NCBI GenBank assembly: GCA_022712315.1 | Contig: JALAGS010000161.1 | Span: forward strand, 1 to 41,146 | Direction: 5' to 3' | Source of the DNA: Sphingobacterium sp. | GTDB lineage: Bacteria > Bacteroidota > Bacteroidia > Sphingobacteriales > Sphingobacteriaceae | DNA length: 41,146 nucleotides | Shown here: in pieces, positions 1 to 6,707 of the stretch | Layout of the letters: each line of letters opens with the position of its first letter | Position numbering within the stretch: position 1 is the stretch's first letter | The notes under the pieces: model-generated | What the model was told of the DNA's origin: nothing | The model's database searches: none | Seen by the model: only the letters and a program-made list of their open reading frames with translations | Translations under genes and position numbers: made by a program

Positions 1-286
1 GCCTCATCTTATTTTCCAAATCATAAAAAGTTAACCTTCATAAAGTACTGCATCGTGTTTTTAATTAAAAATTGATTTGTCATCATTTTCCTTTTCTTTA
101 AATGTATATTTATTTAATAAATCCGAATTGGAGGATATATTAAAAAATTACCTAAAGAATTGATCATATATAATTATTTGAAAACTTCGGCATTGACTGA
201 TACTGAATTGAAGTTCGCGGAGGTCGCTTTTGTTACCTTGTTCAAAGGGATGTACAGCATGGAAGCCAAGATATCAACTTAACCTA
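1..286. other. Left edge, no confident gene
   Basis: This stretch is AT-rich. The only open frame of note on the plus strand runs from the codon after a stop at 118-120 to a stop at 280-282. Its last part reads KFAEVAFVTLFKGMYSMEAK, which has protein-like composition, but there is no ATG near its start. It may be the 3' remnant of a gene, but I recognise no family. Nothing else is supported here. Confidence 0.3.
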
Positions 287-287
287 T

Positions 288-326
288 AAAAAAGGAAAAG
301 GCCACCTAGACAGTATCCAAGTGGCC
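288..326 (-). terminator. Rho-independent terminator of the Rpn gene
   Basis: Read on the minus strand, GGCCAC (326-321) pairs perfectly with GTGGCC (305-300). The loop is 15 nt and the stem is followed at once by TTTTCCTTTTTT. It lies about 25 nt beyond the stop codon of the minus-strand Rpn gene, so it is well placed to end that transcript. Confidence 0.75.
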
Positions 327-351
327 ATAAAATCCTAAATTATACTATACT

Positions 352-1338
352 TTATTTTCCTTTAGCCTTCTCTGCTTCGATCTGCTTTACAAACTCTACA
401 GTGACGTCCGCAACTTCGGCAATTTCCGAAATCGAAAATTTATTCAGAGACAAAAGGTTTTTTATTACTTCCGCCTTTCCTTCCGCCTTTCCTTCTGCCT
501 TTCCTTCTTCCTTTCCTGCAGCTTTTCCTTCTGCTTTTCCTTTAGCCTCTCCTTCGGCTCTTCCCTCCGCCATTGCTTTTTCGCGCGCTCGTTTCAATAG
601 CTCCTCTTGACTACTTCGGATGCTCTCTGCATCCCATTTATTTCTTAAACTTACGTTGTACATTTCTCGTTCCTCCGGTTTTAGTTTGCTATACTCTGCT
701 AACTGAAATAACTTTTCAAAAATAGGCTTACGCAAATAGGTGGAAAGTCCATTTAGCGAAGACATATTTTTAAGTACATAAAGCCAACGATCTAAATCAT
801 TAACTAACTCTGCCTCAGCTTTAACAAAGTTAACCAATTCTATATATATAAAGCCTAGATCGTCATAAAATATTTTACCATGATCTCGATAACATAGACA
901 AATATCGTGCAAAAAACACTTCTCCTCGCCGGCATCAGGCATTGCAAACCCATCCATCAACACAATGATATAGACTTCACTAATTGCATAATTCCAAGCC
1001 CTTCGGTTGCCTTTGGGTGCCTGGTCCGCAATTAATTTACTACTGTAGTAGAGCATGCGCTTTTTCAAATTAACCTGTGACGTGCGCTGCACTTCAATAA
1101 TAAACCGCTCGCCATTCTCTGCAGTACAGGTCAGATCAAAAATAACGGTACCGATATCCTCTGTGTCCCCAACATGTTCATTTTTGTTATAATACAGGTC
1201 AGCAATGACCTTGCGACCTCTAAAGAGTTCGTTTAAAAAATTGATTAGAAGATCTTTATTGGTATCTGATCCGAAAACTTTTTTAAAGCCGTAATCTGTT
1301 GTAATATCGATATATTTCGATTGTTTCAATTCACTCAT
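352..1338 (-). CDS. Rpn family recombination-promoting nuclease / putative transposase
   Basis: 328 aa. The N-terminal ~230 residues match the PD-(D/E)XK nuclease/transposase fold of the Rpn (YhgA-like) family. Asp68 in VIFDLT and Glu82-x-Gln84 in FIIEVQRT are the expected catalytic residues. Family members are DNA endonucleases that stimulate RecA-independent recombination, and some act in phage defence. From about residue 255 to 293 the protein is a charged low-complexity tract of GKAE/GKAA repeats, made by a ~12-bp tandem repeat. A short helical tail, ending with an HTH-like ISEIAEVADVTVEFVKQIE, follows. The ATG at 1338 sits downstream of a good TATATTTG element. The gene stands alone, with its own terminator and a strong palindrome upstream. 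It is cytoplasmic. The family call is confident; the biological role is inference. Confidence 0.88.
   Translation of the reverse strand: MSELKQSKYIDITTDYGFKKVFGSDTNKDLLINFLNELFRGRKVIADLYYNKNEHVGDTEDIGTVIFDLTCTAENGERFIIEVQRTSQVNLKKRMLYYSSKLIADQAPKGNRRAWNYAISEVYIIVLMDGFAMPDAGEEKCFLHDICLCYRDHGKIFYDDLGFIYIELVNFVKAEAELVNDLDRWLYVLKNMSSLNGLSTYLRKPIFEKLFQLAEYSKLKPEEREMYNVSLRNKWDAESIRSSQEELLKRAREKAMAEGRAEGEAKGKAEGKAAGKEEGKAEGKAEGKAEVIKNLLSLNKFSISEIAEVADVTVEFVKQIEAEKAKGK
471..560 (-). repeat. 12-bp coding tandem repeat in the Rpn gene
   Basis: About seven imperfect copies of a 12-bp unit (plus-strand form close to CCTTTCCTTCCG) encode successive GKAE-type tetrapeptides near the C-terminus of the Rpn protein. 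Such repeats can expand or contract in 12-bp steps without changing the frame. Confidence 0.7.
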
Positions 1339-1368
1339 AATACACTGTTTTTAAATTGGTTAACAATG

Positions 1369-1376
1369 CAAATATA
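1369..1376 (-). promoter_or_regulatory. Putative -7 element of the Rpn gene
   Basis: On the minus strand this reads TATATTTG, a perfect match to the Bacteroidota -7 consensus TAnnTTTG. It lies 30 nt upstream of the Rpn ATG. No TTTG/TTG is visible at the -33 position, which instead falls inside the palindrome at 1385-1421. Confidence 0.5.
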
Positions 1377-1384
1377 AGTAAATA

Positions 1385-1421
1385 AATATTTTAATACTAA
1401 TATTTTTAGTATTAAAATATT
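1385..1421. repeat. Perfect 16-bp inverted repeat upstream of the Rpn gene
   Basis: AATATTTTAATACTAA (1385-1400) is exactly complementary to TTAGTATTAAAATATT (1406-1421), with a 5-nt spacer. It begins about 9 bp beyond the putative -7 box, so it covers where -33 contacts would be. An operator, a transcribed or extruded hairpin, or a Rpn recognition site are all possible. From 1422 to 1525 nothing else is recognisable. Confidence 0.6.
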
Positions 1422-1525
1422 GTTCTGTATATGAATTAAAACAAGATCCCCAATCAAGAAGGTCATTTCCATCTACTCAGTACTCGGATCGGGTTTTAAT
1501 GGCATGTTATCTGTTCCTTTAAACT

Positions 1526-1722
1526 CTACATCGTCTGCGCCATAAGCCCATCTTTAGTTAACAGACTGGCGCAGCCTGGGCAAGATCCTTCCGTGAACTT
1601 TGATTATTCCGGAACCTAAAAATATCTTAGCCACTGTTTCTTTACCAAAATCCCAAGTAACTTCAGGATCCGACCATGCGTCGAATGGTTCAGGATTCTC
1701 TCTGACAAATTCTACTGGATCG
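1526..1722 (-). pseudogene. Decayed paralogue of the 128-aa protein at 36958-37344
   Basis: Read on the minus strand from about 1722, one frame gives DPVEFVRENPEPF...VTWDFGKETVAKIFLGS. This aligns with NPAEFVKENLKPF...VPWDFGEETVANIFLAS of the intact gene at 36958-37344. After about 1620 the match moves to another frame (GSCPGCASLLTKDGLMAQTM, then a stop at 1526-1528, against GARPGWSSLVTKDGPLALKM and stop). The copy is therefore frameshifted. Its 5' half is missing or unrecognisable, with a stop in frame just upstream. A second frame over 1455-1545 also reads plausibly (DDVEFKGTDNMPLKPDPSTE), so the locus may hold pieces of more than one small gene. Gene function is unknown. Confidence 0.7.
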
Positions 1723-1811
1723 GAAGATTATTTGGAATTACAGTTGTTCAATTCCTTGAATATATTGTTCAAATCTGATCTATTAACGAAGGTGTCGCCC
1801 CGCGTAAGGTA

Positions 1812-2879
1812 TCAACGTTTGATCTGATAAAGGCGCTTACGCATGTCTACCAATTGCTGTCTTAGCTTATCCTGATCTGGCGCTACGGGAAGTAAACTCT
1901 GTAAGCAGAGTTCTTGAACTTCCTCGAAGAGCTTGTGCGACCAGACGAAAAGCTCATCATAGTTATAAGTGCCATTCTTGATACCTAGCAGTTCTTCCCT
2001 ATTGGGACGTTGTATCTGTAATTCCCTTTTGGACACAATCTCTTTTGCCTGTTGCAATAGACGGATGGTATGCATCATATTTTTGGCATCATAGCCCTGC
2101 CCATGATTCATTGTTCCTTCAAAGCGTGCCGCATTACGCTCTGAAACCCAGCTAAAATATTCATTATAGGCCTTGCAATAAGAAGAATAAGCTTCGTGAT
2201 TAACAAAGAGGTACGCACCAAGTGTCTGACCCTTTGGGATAGAACTGAGGGAAACTTCATTACTCTCCAGGCTAGCCACGACACCTTTGTAACCCAAAGT
2301 CTGAGTCTGATCATAAAACAGGCTATACATTCCCTTTGCATGTTCGATCTTTGCTAAACCACAGTTTTCCTGTTTCCACTGCCGCTTGCTTAAGCAATCT
2401 CTTAACGGTAAACTACCATGACCAGCTATGATAAAGCAGAAATCCAGCAAACTTTTACGTTCACGGTCCATCGGATTGTTGATTTTCTTATTCAATCCTT
2501 TTGCCTTCCGCACCTGTACCATAGCATACTGCGCAAAAGTCATAACAGCCTCTCGCGTGATAAAATCCTGCATTTTAAATTGCTCCATGATAGGATCTTG
2601 GTATACGATGCAATCGGCAGGACTAGCCAAAAGTTCCAATACAGTTGGATTACTCTTTGAAAGGAGCTCTACGAAACGTCCTAGCTCATAATAAACTTCA
2701 TCATTGCTGGCATTAGCCACTTGGGCAATATATTGGCCGCCCAAGTAATATTCCAGAGGCAGATAAAATACCCCTTTGATATCGGTATCGGAAGATGCGG
2801 TGGCCAAGCCATATGCCCGGCTACCGACAACGGCCTCAAACAGAATCAGCCCGTTCTTTCGAAGTTCGTCTATAGTCAT
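1812..2879 (-). CDS. Predicted nucleotidyltransferase, DNA polymerase beta superfamily (YcgL/COG3541-like), copy A
   Basis: 355 aa, cytoplasmic, no signal peptide or TM segment. The N-terminus carries the minimal nucleotidyltransferase signature: Gly19-Ser20-Arg21, then Asp31-x-Asp33 (GSRAYG...SSDTDIKGV). These are the metal- and NTP-binding residues of the Pol-beta superfamily. The remaining ~300 residues are helical and resemble the YcgL-like family (COG3541), whose substrate is not established; RNA repair or nucleotide transfer to a macromolecule is only a guess. The ATG overlaps the stop of the upstream gene as ATGA (2876-2879), so the two genes are translationally coupled. The upstream partner is a second, shorter member of the same superfamily, suggesting a paired or heteromeric enzyme. 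A decayed small gene follows downstream. Confidence 0.82.
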   Translation of the reverse strand: MTIDELRKNGLILFEAVVGSRAYGLATASSDTDIKGVFYLPLEYYLGGQYIAQVANASNDEVYYELGRFVELLSKSNPTVLELLASPADCIVYQDPIMEQFKMQDFITREAVMTFAQYAMVQVRKAKGLNKKINNPMDRERKSLLDFCFIIAGHGSLPLRDCLSKRQWKQENCGLAKIEHAKGMYSLFYDQTQTLGYKGVVASLESNEVSLSSIPKGQTLGAYLFVNHEAYSSYCKAYNEYFSWVSERNAARFEGTMNHGQGYDAKNMMHTIRLLQQAKEIVSKRELQIQRPNREELLGIKNGTYNYDELFVWSHKLFEEVQELCLQSLLPVAPDQDKLRQQLVDMRKRLYQIKR

Positions 2880-3622
2880 CTTAATATGCTTTTAAAGTAT
2901 TTCTCCAGTACTTCCTTATCCGGTACGGATACGGGAACCTGCCCTACTTGATGCTCTAAATGTATTAACTTTGTTTCGATATAACTCCTTATGATAGCTG
3001 AACAGCTGTATACAAACCCTTCATCGACTTGGCTCTTCAACTTTTGTAACTGCATAACTTCATCTTTAACATCATCAGGCAATAATATCGATAGTTCGGC
3101 CAATGTCATGGGTGCATAACCGCGATTGGTCATACTCCAGTCTGCTGCAAGTAAAGACCTAAGGATATAAAATAAGCTCTTGAGCTTCATGGTTTCCCGT
3201 TGAAGATCTTCTACTTTGCTACGGACGATCCCAAGATAATGATGGGTGTGCCTACGTGCGTCAAAATAATTTTCGATCATTGCCCTAAAACTTGCTTCGA
3301 ATCCGTTAAACTCGTGATAAACTACTGGTGACTGGATCCATTCAAATGGGCTCACATTACTCTTATATAGCAAGGTGAGTACTTTAAACAGATCCCAACC
3401 TGCGATATCGAGGTCATCGATCATTGGAAACCGCATTTCGGTAGGCAGCGGAAACAAACGGCTATAGTCCTCCCCTTTTCTTATATAAATAAACCGAACG
3501 TCGTAGTCACTGTCGAGTGACGGAAATCCCCAACCTCGACTTCCTGATTCACAGGCGAAAAGTATACGTATTCCTTCGCTCGCTTCTATTTCCATGAGCT
3601 TCTTGATGATATGTGCTTTCAT
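2876..3622 (-). CDS. Predicted nucleotidyltransferase, DNA polymerase beta superfamily, copy B
   Basis: 248 aa. The catalytic signature is Gly27-Ser28-Arg29 with Asp39 and Asp41 ([18 protein letters not shown]), preceded by an IRILFACES strand. This is the same Pol-beta-type fold as the following gene but about 100 residues shorter, with helical segments after residue 130. It is first in a two-gene operon and overlaps the next gene by 4 nt. A 116-bp fragment of a close relative of its 5' end lies at 36841-36956, with about 10 mismatches and one 4-bp insertion. The ATG at 3622 is preceded on the minus strand by GATCTTTG, one base off the TAnnTTTG consensus. Substrate unknown. It could also be the MNT partner of a toxin-antitoxin-like pair, but no HEPN partner is seen. 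Confidence 0.8.
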   Translation of the reverse strand: MKAHIIKKLMEIEASEGIRILFACESGSRGWGFPSLDSDYDVRFIYIRKGEDYSRLFPLPTEMRFPMIDDLDIAGWDLFKVLTLLYKSNVSPFEWIQSPVVYHEFNGFEASFRAMIENYFDARRHTHHYLGIVRSKVEDLQRETMKLKSLFYILRSLLAADWSMTNRGYAPMTLAELSILLPDDVKDEVMQLQKLKSQVDEGFVYSCSAIIRSYIETKLIHLEHQVGQVPVSVPDKEVLEKYFKSILR

Positions 3623-3770
3623 TTCTTCGTGCTTTTTTAATTTTCATTAACACAAAGATCGATTGCGATACTGAAGCCGTTTTGCGCATTAAAAAAAGAG
3701 CATAAAAACAATGGGAGACCGCTTATTATCAGGCAGATATTTTTCTTAAAAAAAATTGAAGCTTACATAG

Positions 3771-3813
3771 GAATATAAAAGTACGCAGATAGAATGCGTA
3801 GGATAAGGCGACC
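3771..3813. repeat. Dispersed intergenic repeat, copy 1
   Basis: GAATATAAAAGTACGCAGAT and the bases after it match 31775-31816 at roughly 37 of 43 positions with one indel. It sits in a gene-free stretch (3623-3950) that is otherwise AT-rich with no recognised gene. One short plus-strand frame ending at 3962 (with KLALKEKQLLSLRETVRKSM) has protein-like composition but no known family. Confidence 0.45.
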
Positions 3814-3950
3814 GAAATTTTTATAGCTATGTAGAAGATACCGAAAAGTTAGCTTTAAAAGAAAAACAGCTCCTCTCACTAAGAGAAACTGTTCGAAAAA
3901 GTATGAATCAAGAAAATTGGGGTTTTCACCACGAACTCTCATTTGGTATA

Positions 3951-4088
3951 TTATTGTGCTAAAAATGCGAGTGCTTTTGTTAAGAATGCTGCATGATTCT
4001 GATAAAAAGCTGCATGACCAGAATCTGAAAATTCACCAAGTACAGCATTTTCTAAATTCTGTTTCATATTATGAACAGGTTTAATAGT
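3951..4088 (-). pseudogene. 3' fragment of an alpha/beta hydrolase gene
   Basis: On the minus strand the frame after an in-frame TAA reads TIKPVHNMKQNLENAVLGEF and then SDSGHAAFYQNHAAFLTK, ending LAFLAQ and a stop at 3951-3953. This is the typical C-terminal end of an alpha/beta-hydrolase-fold enzyme. It includes the region round the catalytic His (SGHAAF) and the final FL-rich helix. Everything upstream, including the nucleophile Ser and the core, is absent. Only ~45 codons remain, so it is a deletion remnant. It lies just downstream of the NTF2-like gene, on the same strand. Confidence 0.6.
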
Positions 4089-4135
4089 TTACATTGTCTA
4101 CCACGATTATTGCGATAACTACGTTTGTAAAATTG

Positions 4136-4540
4136 TTATTTATCTTTAAAATTTTTATTAAAAAAAGAATCAACAGCGTGCTGATCCTGAGGAAAATTAA
4201 ATACTTCTTTAATTTTACCTCCCTCAAATTTCCATAGCAAACAAGATAAATTATTTAAATTCTCTATATTTTCTATTTCACTCCAGTTTTTATGACAGTC
4301 AATTACATAATCATCGCTTACCCCTAATACTACTCCCTCGGCTCTAAAGTTAAAGTTACCTAATTGATTGAGGTATTCTACGATTTCTCCAACCCCATTT
4401 TTAATCCCACTTAAAGGGTGTCTGCCGGGAATATGCCATTTTACATCGGCATGGAATATATCCTGCAATTCATCGATTGAATTACTCGAATATGCTTTAA
4501 AAAATTTGTTTACTAACGCTAAATTTGGATGTTCATTCAT
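4136..4540 (-). CDS. NTF2-like / SnoaL-like small protein
   Basis: 134 aa. The pattern of an N-terminal helix (LALVNKFFKAYSSNSIDELQDIF), then DVKWHIPGRHPLSG, then a run of beta strands ending in GGKIKEVFNFPQDQ is that of the cone-shaped NTF2/ketosteroid-isomerase fold (SnoaL family). Members bind or isomerise small hydrophobic or sugar-like ligands, and many have no known reaction. There is no signal peptide, so it is cytoplasmic. The gene starts 36 nt after the stop of the isopropylmalate-synthase-like gene and is probably cotranscribed with it. That hints at a role on a related 2-oxoacid or hydroxyacid metabolite, but this is inference. Confidence 0.75.
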   Translation of the reverse strand: MNEHPNLALVNKFFKAYSSNSIDELQDIFHADVKWHIPGRHPLSGIKNGVGEIVEYLNQLGNFNFRAEGVVLGVSDDYVIDCHKNWSEIENIENLNNLSCLLWKFEGGKIKEVFNFPQDQHAVDSFFNKNFKDK

Positions 4541-4576
4541 GATTTTTTTAAATATAATTGTAAATATTTCTCCGTA

Positions 4577-5710
4577 CTAAACCAAACTCCGGAGGTCGTT
4601 ATCTTCAATAAAACGTTTCTGATCTGCCAAAACAAGAAATCGGTGATAGATATTTTCAAAATGTGCAGCAGAGAAATCTATTTTCATACTTTTTAACCGA
4701 TCTTTTAATGCTGCACGTCCACTCCTTGCGGATAAAAACAATGCAGGCAACTTCCCCCCTATTATTTGGGGATCAATAATTTCATAGTTTCTACGGTCTT
4801 TCAGCACGCCGTCCTGGTGGATGCCGGAGGAATGCGCAAAAGCATTTTTTCCAACAATGGCCTTATTGGCCTGTATAGGATTTGACATCGCCCGTTCTAC
4901 CATACTACTTAGTTCCACAATATATTTTGGATCAATTCCAGTCGCAATCCCCAGATTTTCTTTTACAATAAGTGTCAAAATAATTTCTTCTAGGGCAGCA
5001 TTTCCAGCACGTTCGCCCACACCATTAATCGTTCCTTCCACCTGAAGTGCGCCCGCCATTAGCCCAGCAATACTATTCGCTGTAGCCATACCTAAATCAT
5101 TATGACAGTGGACAGAAAGAATTGCGTTTTCTTTTTCCCTTCTATTTTGATTCACATAGGCTATCTTTTCAAAGTACTCAAAGGGTGTACAAAAACCATT
5201 GGTATCAGGAAGATTCACAACTTTTGCCCCCGCTTCAACCACCGTATTGGTCATTTGAACTAAAAAATCATTGTCTGCGCGACCAGCATCTTCGGCAAAA
5301 AATTGTACTTCATCACATTTATTCGACGCATAAGCCACCATTTCATAAGCTTTAGCCAAGATTACCTCCCGAGTGGTATTAAACTTATATTTAATATGAA
5401 TGTCCGATGTTCCAATTCCGAGCTGAATCCGCGCTACCTTTGCCTTACTCAAGGCCGAGGAGGCCTGTTCAATATCTTTTCTATTGGCCCTAGCTAGTGC
5501 ACAGACTGTTGCCTTTTTCACCAGTTTACAAACCTCTGTTACTGCCTTAAAATCTCCAGGTGAACTTATTGGAAACCCGCCCTCTATCACATCTACCCCC
5601 ATTGCATCGAGTTTTTCAGCGATTTCTAATTTATCATTCAGTGTCAACTGGCAGCCCGGTCCTTGTTCTCCATCGCGTAAAGTAGTATCGAAAATCTTAA
5701 CTTGTTTCAT
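4577..5710 (-). CDS. leuA: 2-isopropylmalate synthase-like enzyme, short form
   Basis: 377 aa from the ATG at 5710. An upstream in-frame TTG at 5734 is unlikely because a TACTTTTG promoter element covers it. The protein is a DRE-TIM metallolyase: FDTTLRDGEQGPG near the N-terminus supplies Arg/Asp catalytic residues, VHCHNDLGMATANS gives the metal-binding His-x-His, and GVGERAGNAALEE and SSGIHQDG are family signatures. Such enzymes condense acetyl-CoA with a 2-oxoacid (2-oxoisovalerate in leucine synthesis). The C-terminal allosteric LeuA-dimer domain of ~500-residue forms is absent, so leucine feedback is not expected. The gene is not beside leuB, leuC, leuD or ilv genes. Its neighbours are an NTF2-like protein and a divergent AraC regulator. 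Citramalate- or homocitrate-synthase-like specificity cannot be excluded. Confidence 0.82.
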   Translation of the reverse strand: MKQVKIFDTTLRDGEQGPGCQLTLNDKLEIAEKLDAMGVDVIEGGFPISSPGDFKAVTEVCKLVKKATVCALARANRKDIEQASSALSKAKVARIQLGIGTSDIHIKYKFNTTREVILAKAYEMVAYASNKCDEVQFFAEDAGRADNDFLVQMTNTVVEAGAKVVNLPDTNGFCTPFEYFEKIAYVNQNRREKENAILSVHCHNDLGMATANSIAGLMAGALQVEGTINGVGERAGNAALEEIILTLIVKENLGIATGIDPKYIVELSSMVERAMSNPIQANKAIVGKNAFAHSSGIHQDGVLKDRRNYEIIDPQIIGGKLPALFLSARSGRAALKDRLKSMKIDFSAAHFENIYHRFLVLADQKRFIEDNDLRSLV

Positions 5711-5731
5711 ATTCAGCTTATTTTTATAGTT

Positions 5732-5739
5732 CAAAAGTA
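5732..5739 (-). promoter_or_regulatory. Putative -7 element of the leuA-like gene
   Basis: On the minus strand this reads TACTTTTG, matching TAnnTTTG. It is 21 nt from the ATG at 5710, giving a very short leader. It overlaps the alternative TTG start at 5734 and so argues for the ATG. Confidence 0.5.
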
Positions 5740-5758
5740 CCGGAACTACAGAATTTAA

Positions 5759-5766
5759 TATATTTG
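5759..5766 (+). promoter_or_regulatory. Putative -7 element of the AraC gene at 5792
   Basis: TATATTTG, a perfect TAnnTTTG match 25 nt upstream of the AraC ATG. Together with the leuA-like element on the other strand it makes a compact divergent promoter region of 81 bp. This is a natural place for the AraC protein to act on both genes. Confidence 0.5.
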
Positions 5767-5791
5767 AAAATAAAACAATTGTTATTCAATA

Positions 5792-6568
5792 ATGCCAAAA
5801 TCCACCATTCCCTTTGTTCAATGTGCCAAGAACTTCCACGATGGCACAATTGACTTACGTAACTATGGACAATTCAATACAGAAATGCATGCTCACGACC
5901 AGGTACAGGTACTTAGCCCAACAAATGGTACCCTCTTTATTTATACCGAAAAAGCCAGTTTCTGTGTACCTAGTACTTTTTTTGTATATATCCCGGCACA
6001 TGTCCCACACAAACTCATTTCCCGCTCCCAGCAACTGTCATTAAAAACCATTTTTTTGGATATGAACAATATGCACGAGGAAGTTAAGGTGTATCCATCA
6101 AATGAATTGTTGAATCATTTTTTGATTTTTGGACAGCGACATTGGAAGCTTAAAGACCACGACGCGTTGACAACATCTACCTTGGAGGCCTTCAAGTCTA
6201 TGCTTCCAATACTATTGGCTAAACCGATCCTGTTACAAATCACGCCGGCAAAAAGTGAATTGATGATCCAGGTAAGCACGTATATTCTCCAACACCTCGA
6301 CAATAAATTGTCAATCGCTGAGATTAGCGCTAATTTTTTTCTATCGGAGCGAACACTTTTCAGACAGTTTAAGGAAGAAATGCAGATCACCATATTCCAG
6401 TTCATAAAACAGCACAGACTTCTAAGGGCTCTTCAATTATTGGAAAATAAGGATATGCATATCGCTGAAATTGTCTATCAAGTCGGGTATGAAAGTGTAC
6501 CTAACTTTTCCAATCTATTCAAAGAATATTTTGGGCTGTCACCGCAACAGTATAGGACAAGGCTATAA
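5792..6568 (+). CDS. AraC family transcriptional regulator (cupin-type sensor)
   Basis: 258 aa. The N-terminal ~100 residues form a cupin-like sensing domain (TEMHAHDQVQVL...YIPAHVPHKLIS, with histidines typical of the AraC_binding cupin). The C-terminal ~100 residues are two helix-turn-helix motifs: LSIAEISANFFLSERTLFRQ and the signature VGYESVPNFSNLFKEYFGLS followed by PQQYR. It is divergent from the leuA-like/NTF2 operon with 81 bp between the starts, so it most likely controls that operon. Ligand unknown. Confidence 0.88.
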   Translation: MPKSTIPFVQCAKNFHDGTIDLRNYGQFNTEMHAHDQVQVLSPTNGTLFIYTEKASFCVPSTFFVYIPAHVPHKLISRSQQLSLKTIFLDMNNMHEEVKVYPSNELLNHFLIFGQRHWKLKDHDALTTSTLEAFKSMLPILLAKPILLQITPAKSELMIQVSTYILQHLDNKLSIAEISANFFLSERTLFRQFKEEMQITIFQFIKQHRLLRALQLLENKDMHIAEIVYQVGYESVPNFSNLFKEYFGLSPQQYRTRL

Positions 6569-6707
6569 TAATAAATACTATATCATTATTAACTGTATTC
6601 TCGTCACGACCGAACTAGTGTGACCTGGAGATATGGATGAAGATAGATCCTACATTTTTCGATAGTTTTTAGTATTTTGTATCGTACTTTGTTAACCCTA
6701 TCTAAAT

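Noticed and set aside
1600..1827. Plus-strand ORF over the decayed small gene
   Set aside because: The protein similarity to the intact 128-aa gene is on the minus strand; this ORF is its shadow, as is the similar one at 36833-37267.
3815..3962. Plus-strand frame with KLALKEKQLLSLRETVRKSM
   Set aside because: No start codon, no known family, and it runs into the opposite-strand hydrolase remnant; possible old coding DNA but not supported.
5711..5734. Longer N-terminus for the leuA-like gene
   Set aside because: It needs a TTG start at 5734 that overlaps a good TAnnTTTG promoter element; the ATG at 5710 begins directly before the conserved FDTTLRDGEQ.
6605..6630. GTCAC/GTGAC inverted repeat between AraC and lacI
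   Set aside because: Only 5-bp arms and no T-run; too weak to call a terminator or operator.
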